The translations under genes and the position numbers were made by a program. Shown here in pieces: positions 25,066 to 35,489 of a stretch of DNA of 64,000 nt. Location: assembly GCF_016808095.1 (NCBI RefSeq), contig NC_068970.1, positions 20,442,501 to 20,506,500 on the forward strand. The letters run 5' to 3'. The DNA comes from Vigna angularis (Eukaryota; Streptophyta; Magnoliopsida; Fabales; Fabaceae). The notes under the pieces are model-generated. The model saw only the letters and a list, made by a program, of their open reading frames with translations, did no database searches and was not told where the DNA came from. Numbering within the stretch: position 1 is the first letter of the stretch; the number at the start of each line of letters is the position of its first letter.

Positions 25066-25369
25066 TTAAAAAAGGGATCGCGATATTCTAACAACGCAAT
25101 TTTGACAAAAAATTGACAATGTTACGTGTTAAAAAGCTATTGGATCATTTAAAATATTTTTTTTTTCGTTAAAATTGACAATGAATTTGGCTTCCGAAAA
25201 TGTCCCTCTCAGTTTTGTTTTCATTCTCCTCCACTGTTGCATTTTGGTTTTCATTTTGTGTGTGTTTTCTCTCCTTTCTCTCTTTCTCTCTCACGAAGCA
25301 AGCTTCATCTTCTTTGGCGAGACTCCGGTGAAGCAATGGAAAGCTCCGGTAACAAGGTATTTTCTTTTC

Positions 25370-25830
25370 CCTTTCCATTTTCCGTTTCCTATTTTCCATT
25401 TCTCATTTTCCCTTTCCCCTTTTTTCCTTTTCCCTTATTCCATTTTCATCCTCTCTCTAACCTCTTTCATCATTCCCTCTCCTTTCTCTCTTCAAGCTTT
25501 CTCCTTTCTCTCTTCAAGCTCACTCCTTTCTCTCTTCAAGCCTTCTCCTTTCTCTCTTCAAGCTCTCTCCTTTCTCCCTTCAAGCTTTCTTTTTTCTCTC
25601 TCGTTTCTCTTTATTTTAGCTTCATCTTCTTCGGCGAAGCAACCCAGTGAGAAACATGTTCTCCTTTATATTGATTTTGTTGTGGGAAATGGAAAACTCC
25701 GGTGACTTCGATGATGAGAGCAAGATATCTCCAATATTCCTTTTCCCCTTTCGCGTTTTCCCTTTCCCATTTTCCACTTCCTCTTTCCCATTTTCCATTT
25801 AGCCTTTCCCCTTTCCTCTTTGCCAATTTG
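25370..25830. repeat. Pyrimidine-rich tract with ~20-bp tandem repeats
   Basis: The + strand is almost purely pyrimidine over much of this stretch. At about 25486-25600 a unit of about 21 bp, 'ctttctctcttcaagctt', is repeated five to six times with small changes. Another set, 'ttttcc.tttcccatttcc', flanks it. Long open frames here come from the lack of A/G and are not evidence of a protein. Confidence 0.85.
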
Positions 25831-25889
25831 TGTTTCTTGTTTTGTTATTTATTTTTTGGATTGTTCTAAAATGAACTTTTTTTATGCAG

Positions 25890-26022
25890 TTGTGTGTGCA
25901 ACATTCTTTCAAAACCAAGTTTGTTGATGTTTTGAATGGAAGATTGACTCATGAGGAGAGGAATGTCTACTTGATAAAATTATGGAATGTCCACTTTCCA
26001 ATCATGCTGATGTTAATATTTT
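25890..26022 (+). other. Exon-like fragment of unknown gene inside the MULE
   Basis: After 'tttttatgcag' (a good acceptor) the + strand reads 'LCVQHSFKTKFVDVLNGRL', then 'THEERNVYLIKLWNVHF', with higher coding character than the surroundings. Upstream, a possible first exon 'ATGGAAAGCTCCGGTAACAAG' (25335-25355) is followed by GT. It may be a captured host exon; I do not recognise the family. Confidence 0.35.
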
Positions 26023-26326
26023 AAAAAATTATTGTAATGAATTGTATCGAACATTTCCAATTCACAACATGTTTTTTCAATGTTAATATTCATGGATTGA
26101 ACCAAAATATGTTCTCATCATGGAATGTTAATGGATTTGATACACATGACCATTAAACTCACTCAACCATCTCAAAAATTGGAAAAAGTCACCAAAAACA
26201 CAGACAAAACCATCATGGGGAGTCCAGTTGAACTACCTTGGTTTAAACACCTATAAAAGCCCCTGGCAATCAATTACAGAGACAAAAATAGAAAAAAATC
26301 ACCCATACGGACAGAAAAATGACCCT

Positions 26327-26496
26327 GGGAGTGCTGTTCATCCAGCTGGGGAGTACAGTTGAAGTTTCTGTACAAATGACAATTTTTTCTCTAGTAATCG
26401 ATTACATGGGTCTTGTAATCGATTACCAGAGAAAAAATTGTCATTTGTACAGAAACTTCAATTGTACTCCCCACCTGGATGAACAGTACTCCCCAT
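26327..26496. repeat. Palindrome copy 1 (~170 bp)
   Basis: The arms run from 'gggagtgctgttcatccag' to its inverted copy near 26496. The centre holds two 'taatcgatta' boxes around 'catgggtcttg'. Its inner arm sequence (tgacaatttttt / aaaaaattgtca) differs from that of copies 2-4 but is matched on both sides. Confidence 0.9.
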
Positions 26497-26851
26497 GCTC
26501 TATTTATGTTAAATTTTTCATTTTTTGAGATGGGTGAGTGAGTTAAATGTTATTGGGTGTGCTCCCTGCACCAATAATGAGGTTAGGTCATTGATTTCTT
26601 CAAAATAAAAATGTCCATTTAGGTGGTTTTCTCCAATTGAGGTGAGGTGCATAACCCATGCTGTCAACTTTGACCTTTGCTGACTATTTTAATCATAACT
26701 TTTTCCACAGACCTCCAAATGATGTGATTATTTTTTTATTAGAAAGTAGACTAAAAACTCTTTCCAATGACTACTAATTTATAATTTTTGGACATCTGAG
26801 TAGGTGCAGTTAATTCCTTAAAGTTAACGTTTTATATATTTCTACCACCTC

Positions 26852-27016
26852 TGACCTTTGCTGGTTGTTTTGCTCATAACTTTCTCCACCGAACTCCAAA
26901 TGCGTTGAATCTTGTTTTGTTGGAAAACTATTTGAGTCGAGATTTTCACAAAACAAGAATCAAGTCATTTGGAGTTCGGTGGAGAAATTAATAACAAAAC
27001 AAGTAGCAAAGTTCAG
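26852..27016. repeat. Second inverted repeat of the array unit
   Basis: The arm 'tgacctttgctggttgtttt', then 'ctttctccaccgaactccaaatg', is mirrored by 'catttggagttcggtggag', then 'aaaacaagtagcaaagttca', around a ~35-bp loop. Copies lie at about 27560-27722 and 28592-28755. Confidence 0.85.
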
Positions 27017-27028
27017 AAAAACAGAGTT

Positions 27029-27196
27029 GGGGAGCAGTGTTCATCTAGATGGGGAGTACAGTTGAAGTTTTTGTACAAATTACCCTTTTTCCTCTGGTAA
27101 TCGATTACAAGACCCCTGTAATCGATTACCAGAGGAAAAAGGGTAATTTGTACAGAAACTTCAACTGTACTCCCCAGCTAGATGAACACTGCTCCC
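27029..27196. repeat. Palindrome copy 2 (~168 bp)
   Basis: The arms 'ggggagcagtgttcatctag ... ctagatgaacactgctcccc' are nearly perfect. The inner arms read 'ttaccctttttcctctgg' and its complement. The centre is 'taatcgattacaagacccctgtaatcgatta'-like. Confidence 0.92.
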
Positions 27197-27731
27197 CATT
27201 CTCTATTTTTGTTGAATTTTTCCTTTTTTGAGATGGGTGAGTGAGTTCAATGTTATTCGGTGAGCTCTCTACACCAATAATGAGGTTAGGTCATTGATTT
27301 CTTCAAAATAAAAATGTCCATTTAGGTGGTTTTCTCCAATTGAGGTGATGTGCATAACTCATGTTGTCAACTTTGACCTTTGCTGACTATTTTAATCATA
27401 ACTTTTTTCACAGACCTCCAAATGATGTGATTCTTTTTTTATTAGAAATTAGACTCAAAAATCTTTCCAATTACTACTAATTTATAATTTTTGGATATCT
27501 GAGTAGGTGCAGTTAATTCCTTAAAGTTAATGTTTTATATATTTCTATCACCTCTAACTTTTGCTGGTTGTTTTCCTCAAAACTTTCTCCACCGAACTCC
27601 AAATGAGTTGATTATTGTTTTTTTGGAAAGCTCTTTGAGTCTAGATTCCAACAAAACAAGAATCAAGTCATTTCGAGTTCGGTGGACAAATTTAAGAACA
27701 AAACAAGTAGCAAAGGTCAGAAAAACAAAGT

Positions 27732-27901
27732 TGGGGAGCAGTGTTCATCTAGCTCGGGAGTACAGTTGAAGTTTCTGTACAAATTACTCTTTTTCCTCTG
27801 TTAATCGATTACAAGACCCCTCTAATCGATTACCAAAGGAAAATGGGTAATTTGTACAGAAACTTCAGTTGTACTCCCTAGCTAGATGAACACTACTCCC
27901 C
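27732..27901. repeat. Palindrome copy 3 (~170 bp)
   Basis: Same design as copy 2 with more arm mismatches (e.g. 'gctcgggag' against 'ctccctagc', 'ctctgtta' against 'taccaaag'). The sequence after it (27903-28045) is unlike the other units. Confidence 0.9.
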
Positions 27902-28062
27902 AGGAATATTTTGGGTTCGTTATGACTGTCTTTTGAAGGTTTTGTCGATGGATCATTAATGGAACACTTCAAGTTGGAATACTTCAATATTAAACAAATA
28001 TAAACGAAATAATGAAGGGTATTGAGTAATGAAAAACGACTTTGGGGACACAAAAACGACTT

Positions 28063-28233
28063 TGGGGAGCAATGTTCATCTAGCTGGGGAGTACATTTGA
28101 AGTTTCTGTACAAATTACCCTTTTTCCTGTAGTAATCGATTACAAGACCCCTGTAATCGATTACCAGAGGAAAAAGGGTAATTTGTACAGAATCTTCAAC
28201 TGTACTCCCGAACTAGATGAACAATGCTCCCCA
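28063..28233. repeat. Palindrome copy 4 (~171 bp)
   Basis: Same design as copies 2 and 3. Its outer arms carry 'caatgttcatc' on the left and 'gatgaacaatg' on the right, i.e. the same unusual base change (A for G) on both arms. Confidence 0.9.
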
Positions 28234-28768
28234 TTCTCTATTTTTTGTTGAATTTTTCCTTTTTTGAGATGGGTGAGTGAGTTCAATGTTATTGGGTGTG
28301 CTCCCTGCACCAATAATGAGGTTAGGTCATTGATTTCTTCAAAATAAAAATGTCCATTTAGGAGGTTTTCTCCAATTGAGGTGAGGTGCATAACCCATGC
28401 TGTCAACTTAGACCTTTGCTGACTATTTTAATCATAACTTTTTTCACAGACCTCCAAATGATGTGATTCTTTTTTTATTAGAAAGTAGACTCAAAAATAT
28501 TTCCAATGACTACTAATTTATAATTTTTGGACATCTGAGCAGGTGCAGTTAATTCCTTAAAGTTAACGTTTTATATATTTCTACCACCTCTCATCTTTGC
28601 TGGTTGTTTTGCTCATAACTTTCTCCACCGAACTCCAAATGAGTTGATTCTTATTTTGTTGGAAAGCTCTTTGAGTCTAGATTCCAACAAAACAAGAATC
28701 AAGTCATTTGAAGTTTGGTGGAGAAAGTTAAGAACAAAACAAGTAGAAAAGGTCAGAAAAACAGAGTT

Positions 28769-28891
28769 GGGGTGCAGTGTTCATCTAGCTGGGGAGTACT
28801 GTTGAAGTTTCTGTACAAATTACCAGAGGAAAAAGGGTAATTTGTACAGAAACTTCAACGGTACTCCCCAGCTAGATGAACACTGCTCCCC
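28769..28891. repeat. Palindrome copy 5, centre deleted (~123 bp)
   Basis: The arms are as in copy 2, but the 'taatcgatta' centre is lost: 'caaattaccagaggaaaaagggtaatttg' now joins the arms. This is a typical result of centre deletion in a long palindrome. Confidence 0.88.
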
Positions 28892-28899
28892 AAAAAAAG

Positions 28900-29700
28900 G
28901 TTTCAATATATATGGTCGAACAACACTAGAAGAAACGTATGGTACTCTATCAAAATTGAAATTTTATTTATATAATATATTATCAGTACATATTACCCAA
29001 CATTTATAATCATAATCTTTTGTTTACAAAAAACATGTACAAGGCTCATACAATGTAAATATCTAGGCAACTAATCAACATATAATTGAAAACCTATAAA
29101 ATCCTAAATGTTGCAGCACTTGTTCTCTTCACACGTTGTCATTGTCTAGAATCCAGTCCATATATATTTTTGTCTAAATACTTGCAACTGCTCTTGAAAT
29201 CAACACAAGTCACTTTAAAAAATTAACACAATACCAAAATCATCTAGTCTTTTAACAAAGTTACTGATACTTACATTGTTGTAATCAAGCATACTTTTCT
29301 CATTGTAATTGAGAACATCATCCCACAGTTCAATTTTTTAACAACATACCAAAAAATAACTCAAGGTTTTGTGCCTGGGAAATGCAAAAAAACAAAAAAA
29401 AGTATAACACACCTACTAGTTAATCACATCAACAAATTATATTTGAAACATCTATTATCAAACATCAACAAATCATATGTTTGATGAGCATAATACCTAA
29501 TGTTCTCAATCACCAAGGCTCCTAATAAATTAGTTATTACAAAAGTCTATAAAAAAGATTACATACTTTACCTTGCTCTGGCGAAACAAATATCTCAAAT
29601 CAAGAACCAAAAAATTGGGCTGCAAAAATTCCAAATATGTAAATATAGAGAAATAATTAAAAAAATAATATAATTTTCCAAAAGCAGAAAGAACTAACAG
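28900..29700. other. MULE interior with no gene recognised
   Basis: AT-rich sequence between the array and the GC-rich right part. A few exon-like pieces on the - strand (e.g. near 29155-29230) cannot be joined into a recognisable protein. Confidence 0.4.
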
Positions 29701-29730
29701 ATATAAAGATTACTAACACATTTGATAATT

Positions 29731-30060
29731 TCAATACCCCAACCAAGAAGCCAATAGACAACAACTTATCCCAAGAAAAGGCCATGTTAAGAGAAACTTT
29801 ATTCCAACCGACGAAGGAAGAATAGCACGAGCGAGAAAACGAAAGCTTTGGAGAAATGACGCCAACGGTGGACCCAAGCGATACAAAGACAACACTTCAA
29901 TGGCGGACAGAGAGAGACGAATTCCTCCGGAGACAACGGTGGACCCAAGCAACGAACAAACAACAGTGGATAAACACAGCACTTCGGTGGCGGAGATTCG
30001 AATGAGGAATGTCGAAGGCGGTGAAAGAGTTTCGAAGAGAGGAATAGGTTTTTCTTCTGA
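29731..30060 (-). other. GC-richer gene-like segment near the MULE right end
   Basis: Read on the - strand, this looks like a leader plus first exon: a Ser/Leu-rich open stretch and then 'MAFSWDKLLSIGFLVGVLKL' (ATG near 29786) close to a possible donor. The composition differs from the flanks, as expected for captured DNA. The gene is not recognised, and the open frame at 29731-29982 may be chance. Confidence 0.3.
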
Positions 30061-30242
30061 ATATTATTTCAGAAAGTGAAAGGTACCAAAATGTTTCTAA
30101 ACATTCTTTCCAAAGATGCCCTCGAAGACAAAATGAAACTTTTAAAAAAATCTGATAAAAACAACCAATGATAATGTGACACGTATCGTTGTCAAATTAT
30201 TGTCAAAAATTTGTTGTCGAAGAAACCTTTTCCTTAAAAAAG

Positions 30243-30540
30243 AGCCACCCTTATTTTGCATTAATTATTTTTATAGATTTTTGTTCTTCTTATGTAGGCA
30301 CAATGTTATTGTATGAGCACCAAATTTAATAAAACACATTGTTATACATGACTTTGTCATTCTTCAATTTCCAAAACATTATGTATAGTGTGAATTTGCT
30401 AGCCTAAGCGATTAGTACGTGGTGCCGAACTTATCAACACCATCTTTATGGTCGATCGATAAATGTCACAAGTTAGCACTCGAGCTTTAAAAAGCATTAA
30501 CATAGATTAGCTGACTAATCATGTATAAGTATGATTGAGC
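30243..30540. other. Short intergenic stretch
   Basis: No feature recognised between the MULE and the LINE fragment. Confidence 0.5.
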
Positions 30541-31240
30541 TATAACACCCCAGTTCAGGAAATATCCTTCTAGAAAGAAGATCTAGTATGGAGAATGTTG
30601 GGCAACACCTACAAAACTAGAGGCAAGCTCGCCCCAATTAAGAGGGACCCTAAGTTCTTTCTTACCTAATCTCTATTCCAAGTCCTTTACTCCCAACCCA
30701 CGCTCTTCCTTAGTTCTTCATATACCCTCCCATCTAACCCATGCAATCTTCCTACCTTCGTGACCTTATCCCATTGGAACTTCCTATGTAATTTCCTAAT
30801 AATTTTCCACATACAAACATGCATTTTGGAGATAGATAAGTAATACAAGGGAATGGTAGAAATAAAGGTTAAATGTCTTCCTTTCCATTTAGACAACCTC
30901 TTTCTTATATTTATAATCAAATCATTCCAACAACTTTCTTCCTATGATTTTCCCCTACCTTTATGCTCAGGTATAAAAAAGGTATATTCACAATCTTACA
31001 ATTCAACATTATAGAAAATTTTTCAATCCTTTTATTTTGCATACTAATACTTCCTAGCTTAGTCTTATGAAAATTGGCTTTTACTCTAGAAGCTAATTCA
31101 AAACATTTAAGAATATTATTCATTACCATTATGTTTTGTGTTTCAGGTGAGCAAACAAATGTTGTATTGTTCGCATTTATTGAGGGTATTTTTTGAAATT
31201 GGAGGCAAGAAGAAAGCTTTGGAGGTGTAAGGAGAAGCAC
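30540..31240 (-). pseudogene. L1-type LINE reverse transcriptase fragment
   Basis: Two adjoining - strand frames (31240-30917 and 30920-30687) read as the C-terminal part of a plant non-LTR reverse transcriptase: 'VCSPETQNIMVMNNILKCFE', 'ASRVKANFHKTKLG', 'IPFLYLSIKVGENHRKK', and then, after a frame change at about 30920, 'IRKRLSKWKGRHLTF' and 'IPLYYLSISKMHVC'. In active elements the first stretch follows the FADD catalytic box; here that position reads 'FQKI..INAN', so the catalytic Asp pair is lost. The 5' part and poly-A tail are not seen. This is a dead, truncated copy. Confidence 0.85.
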
Positions 31241-31693
31241 TTATGTAGAGCATGCAACGGTGGGGAAAATAGGCTGAACAATGGTCAGTGTGGGTCAAGG
31301 ATTGAATCTTTTGTCAATGACTCACAACGACTATATAAAAATTGGGCTCAGGAGTGGACACAACTTAAGCCCATAACTTAGCAGAATGATTAAATGGGCC
31401 TAATCATAAGAGTCCATTTTAATTTTAACCTTATATAAAATTGTTCAAGAGCCTGAATATCCTAAGAGATAACTCTTAGTGCAACATAAGGGAGACAAAT
31501 CTAAGCCACGAGAATGAAAACAGAATGGAAGAAGAGGATCCATCTTATCAAAAGGTGCAAACGAAACCAGAGTTGACAGGGGTAGAACACGACAATATCG
31601 AAGACTTGGAAGAATATAGAAAAATTGGAAGCTCTCGCAAGAGTAATGCAAATTAGATCCAAGAAGAAGATGATATACACGATAAGATGAAAC
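31241..31693 (+). other. Coding-like remnant interrupted by the LTR retroelement
   Basis: The + strand has an open, charged stretch starting 'MEEEDPSYQKV' (about 31526) and reading 'GVEHDNIEDLEEYRKIGSSR' before a TAG. After the LTR element (39850 on) 'THKEDANQTGDHALVVESNG' follows in another frame before TGA. This looks like one decayed gene or retroelement ORF into which the element inserted. The family is not recognised. Confidence 0.35.
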
Positions 31694-32187
31694 TGTAACA
31701 CCCTAATATTTTAAAGGGTATTACTGATAGTTAGAGACTAAATTAATTTGATATCTCATATAAACAATCAAACTTTATTTCAATTACTCCAAAGTACAAT
31801 ACCAAACTTACAAACTTTAAACAATATAGTCTTCACCATTGACATTTCAACTTATAAGTTTTACACAACATAATCTTCCCAATACAAATTTATTCTTTTT
31901 ACAAAAATCCCTAAAAGTTTTTCCCCGCATCTCTCTCATCTCTAAGCTTTTTCAACCGCATCTGCAACATTATCTAATCACATATAACATGAGTTATATG
32001 ATCATAGTATAAACAAATAAGGGTAAGCCAACCATATCATAAAATCATTAAACTTGTAATAAAAATATTATAATCATGTGTTTCTGCAATTGATAAAATA
32101 TCATTATTCCGATGTCATTAATTCATCATTATCAAAATCATCTTTCTCCTTTCCATAAATCTTACAAGTGTACCATGCTTACTCATG

Positions 32188-32362
32188 AAGCCTTATGGTC
32201 AGACCGCTCTCTGCCTGCTTCCTTAAGCCTCACTTATATACTATGTCTTACTTTCTGAAGTCTTATGGTCAGACCCCTCTCTGCCTGCTTTTATAAAACT
32301 TACGAATCATATGTTCATGTCAAAGCCTTATGGTCAGACCACTTTCTGCCTGCTTTCATAAA
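32188..32362. repeat. Short tandem motif 'ttatggtcagacc...ctgcctgctt'
   Basis: Three clear copies at about 32193, 32267 and 32328 (~60-75 bp apart), with a related 'ctctcatggtataactc' after them. They are repeated at about 37573-37740 in the other LTR. Confidence 0.8.
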
Positions 32363-33394
32363 CCTCATGTGTTACTTTGCTCATACCAAACTCTCATGGT
32401 ATAACTCGAACATACTACTCCCGGTAGTAACATCATTTCATAAGTAATGATTTCTCATATCCACCCCAACATTTCATAAAACCAACAATTCATACCCTCT
32501 TATCCATCTAACTCAATCATGTTCATTCTTTAATCATGAATTCATAATAACCCGTTTTGGTATCAATAAATTAAACATATTTCCAGATATCATGCTTCAT
32601 ATTATAAACTCATTTTGCCCATAACGAGTATAACTCAACGTATTTTCACCAAACAAAGATCATGGATCAACCAAAATATATCAACATATCTTAGGAAATA
32701 CATATTAAAGTCTGGGCTCAATGTAATAAAATATATATGAAATTTTTACCATGATAATATTATGTATCTACAATCAACTTGTTTTATTTTATTTTCATCC
32801 TAGTTTGGATTTTTCTTTATTCCAATTGGTCACCGGAGAGGACCCAGATGTCTGAACGCATCAAACTCACCTTCGACGCCAGCACATATGACTAGTCACA
32901 ACTGACTGGACCAGGCCAGGGCTGCTCTATGATCAGGGACGTGCCAACTCAGGTTTTTAAGGTTCCTCTATCCTACCAACAAAGAAAGGCCCTCAATAAT
33001 TAATAATTGATTTATTTAAATTATCTATCATGTTCTCTTATGCTCTAAATTTGAAATGTCAAATTCTAATGTGTTCACTTCCTCTCATAGCAACCTCAAA
33101 CAATATCTGTACATCTATTTAATACCCATATATAAGCTATTTCAGAACCCTTACTTCAGACCTTCCAACAAGATCAATTCCAGCCAACAAACTCATTCAG
33201 AACAGATTAAATTCATCATGTCACAACATGTACAATTTCACAGTTTCAGTTATCATGCCCAATATAATAAAAGTCATAAAATAGTTTCACAAGAGCACAC
33301 CAGTTCAACATTCATATGCAAATATTTTATAAAATAAATTCATACAAAAAGAATTAGCTCCCATTACCATCAAAATAATATTAATATAAAAATT

Positions 33395-33850
33395 TAGGGG
33401 AATCAAGAAGTTGAATCTGGCAGAGCCGGTTAGACAACTTCTCATCATACCAGAAAAATGCAATAAAAAAAATAGATAAAACAATAAAATTTCTGAGGAA
33501 ACAAGAAGTTGAATCTGGCAGAGCCGGTTAGACAACTTCTAATCCATCCAAAAATACAATATAATTAAATAACACGAACATTAACATGTCTAGGGAAACA
33601 AGAAGTTGAATCTGGCAGAGTCGGTTAGACAACTTCTAATCCTTCCAAAAATGCAATAAAATAAATAAGTAAAGAAATAAAAAGTCTGGGGAAACAAGAA
33701 ATTTAATCTGGCAGAGCCAGTTAGACAATTTCTAATCCTTCCAAAATACAATAAAAATAAATAAGGAAAACAGTAAAATGTTTGGGGAAACAAGAAATTG
33801 AATCTGGCAGAGCCGGTTAGACAATTTCTAATCCTTCCAAAATACAAAAA
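33395..33850. repeat. Five hairpin repeats in the LTR
   Basis: About every 90-100 bp the sequence 'agaagttgaatctggcagag', then 'ccggttagacaacttct' recurs. The ends (gaagttg / caacttc) are complementary and form a stem around a ~20-base loop. In two of the five copies the stem is gaaattg / caatttc instead (one of these has a further base change), so the stem arms changed together. The same array lies at 38780-39220 in the other LTR. Confidence 0.88.
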
Positions 33851-34453
33851 TAAACAACTAATAACATACAAATGGCATAACATAATCAACATCACATTTT
33901 ACAACTATCACACTTGGATATCAACACAAAAGCATACTTTTATTTAAAATTCAAGATCATACAGAAACAAAATACTCCATATTCAAGATTTAAGATCAGA
34001 CAAAAGCAAAATATAGCATATTCAAGACTCAAGATAATATAAAAGGAATACTCAAAGTTAGCTCCCCTTACCTCTATTCCAGACTTAGTTTCTTCTTCTC
34101 AAACCGTTCTCCGGAAACTTCCAGAATTTCCCCTCTTCAACTAGAATTTACTCCAACTCTCTTCTCTCACAATTTCTCTAGAATTTTGATGTAAATTTCC
34201 AGCCTCCCCCCCTTGGCTATTTCTAGTAAAAAAATTTACTATTCATTTTTACTATTCATTTTTTTATTCATTTTACTATTACAAAAATAATTTTATATTT
34301 GCAAATTGGTGAATTCTGATCTCAAAGCTACGTGTAACACTTATCCTTTCCAAAAATAATTTTTTTTTTATTATTCACTTTTTACTATTCACAATTTACT
34401 ATTCACTAATTTTTTTTTTCTAGTATCTAACAAATATTTTCAAGGATCTTACA

Positions 34454-34577
34454 ATCTCCCCAACAACAATTATTTTCGTCCTCGAAAATTATTTATTTAA
34501 ACAAAGACTATTTAACAAAAGATTACTTACAAAAGAGATATGGATTTTCGAAAACCATTGCTCTGATACCCAATAGT
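34454..34577 (-). other. Internal leader piece with second primer-binding site
   Basis: Between the LTR end (34453) and the inner LTR-like block lies a polypurine tract (- strand) and then 'ttttcgaaaaccattgctct', then 'gataccc' (about 34546-34571). Its reverse complement is a tRNA-iMet primer-binding site with its leader. The same phrase occurs at 37052-37077. Confidence 0.75.
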
Positions 34578-35089
34578 GTAATACCCCGATTTAGGCGTTA
34601 CAATTTATTTTTCCACAAAAATACATATATAACTTTTCTTTAACAATTTTCAACACCAACAAAATATTAAGTGTTTTATTACAACACAAGTCTTCTAAAA
34701 TAAAATTTCACACAGTTCATAAACTTCTGAAATTTAAAATTCCACACATTTTGAAATTTCAAAACATATTTATTTAGAAATCCCCGATGTCTGTTTTTTT
34801 TTTTTCCACAGATCTCTTATCTTCTAAGCAAGTCCAGAACCATATGCTAATTCATCTGAAATAGTTTCTGCTCCCGTATAATATCACACATTATACGATC
34901 ATTGCATTCACATACACAAACACAAACAATAGGGTGAGCTAACTGAAACAAACATACAATCCATTCACAATTTGTTAATAATACATCCACAGTATTCAAT
35001 ACAGTTAAGCACACCCACTCAACATATTATCACAATATCATTGCTCAACAATTTTACTATTCCACTTATCAAAGTGTTACAACTTCACC

Positions 35090-35395
35090 TCATCTGACTT
35101 ACTTACCAAAGTAGTACAAACCAAGTTATTCTCTCTACTTATCAAAGTAGCACTGCAAGACATTATTGTCTACTTACCAAAGCAGTACGGTATAATTAAT
35201 TTGCCTACTTACCAAAGTAGCATAAAACAAGATCTTCTGCCTACTTACCAAAGTAGCGCAACAAGACAATACTCTCTACTTACAAAGTAGCACAGTATAG
35301 TTAATCTGCCTACTTATCAAAGTAGCCCGATTTATATCATTCTCTTTATCTCTTCCTTCATCATCTCATCCTGCCTACTTATCAAAGTAGCACAA
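35090..35395. repeat. Eight or nine 'ctacttaccaaagtag' mini-hairpins
   Basis: The 16-base motif, whose ends ctactt/aagtag are complementary, recurs every 30-50 bp and is often followed by 'cacaa'. Variants (ttatcaaagtag, ttaccaaagcag, ttacaaagtag) mostly change the loop. Confidence 0.9.
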
Positions 35396-35489
35396 ATTAA
35401 CCAAATTACCTTTTTCAACATATTATTTATCGACAATCTGAACCAATCAAACTAATCAACAATATGTTTAGATTATATGGTAAGCTTTT

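Larger units (their letters stand above)
26285..28892. repeat. Satellite-like array of ~0.7-kb units made of palindromes
   Basis: Four to five units repeat with a period of about 705-711 bp (reference points 26338, 27049, 27757, 28085, 28790); the third interval is only 328 bp, a deleted or rearranged unit. Each full unit has a ~170-bp palindrome centred on 'taatcgatta', a unique part ('tgggtgagtgag', 'aataatgaggttaggtcattg', 'catttaggtggttttctcc') and a second inverted repeat with ~65-bp arms ('caaaacaagaatcaagtcatt'). No coding frame spans a unit. The array lies wholly within the MULE at 25075-30233. Confidence 0.85.
25075..30233. mobile_element. Large Mutator-like element with a palindromic satellite inside
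   Basis: The ends are diverged inverted repeats. Left, from 25075: 'ggatcgcgatattctaacaac', then 'ttttgacaa'. Reverse complement of the right end, from 30233: 'ggaaaaggtttcttcgacaac', then 'tttttgacaa'; then 'acgtgt' in both. The element is flanked by a perfect 9-bp duplication 'ttaaaaaag' (25066-25074 and 30234-30242). The duplication is low in complexity, but it falls exactly at the ends of the aligned TIRs. The inside (5.2 kb) has gene-like flanking parts, a pyrimidine-rich region and a ~0.7-kb tandem array. No transposase domain is recognised. Confidence 0.7.
31694..34453 (-). repeat. LTR (3' LTR in element orientation)
   Basis: This 2760-bp copy begins TG and ends CA. It holds four 'ttatggtcagacc..tctctgcctgctt' repeats (32188-32360) and five hairpin repeats (33395-33850). 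Its open frames are chance frames shared with the other LTR. Confidence 0.93.

Noticed and set aside
25175..25705. 176-codon open frame rich in Phe, Ser and Leu
   Set aside because: It follows from a pyrimidine-only repeat tract; all frames on this strand are open for the same reason.
33395..33850. Regularly spaced repeats that could suggest a CRISPR array
   Set aside because: The spacers are related to each other, the units lie in both LTRs of a retroelement, and the DNA is a plant nuclear sequence.
32265..33895. Several 60-104-codon frames duplicated at 37646-39276
   Set aside because: They lie in the two LTRs, are not related to any retroelement protein, and follow from the repeats.
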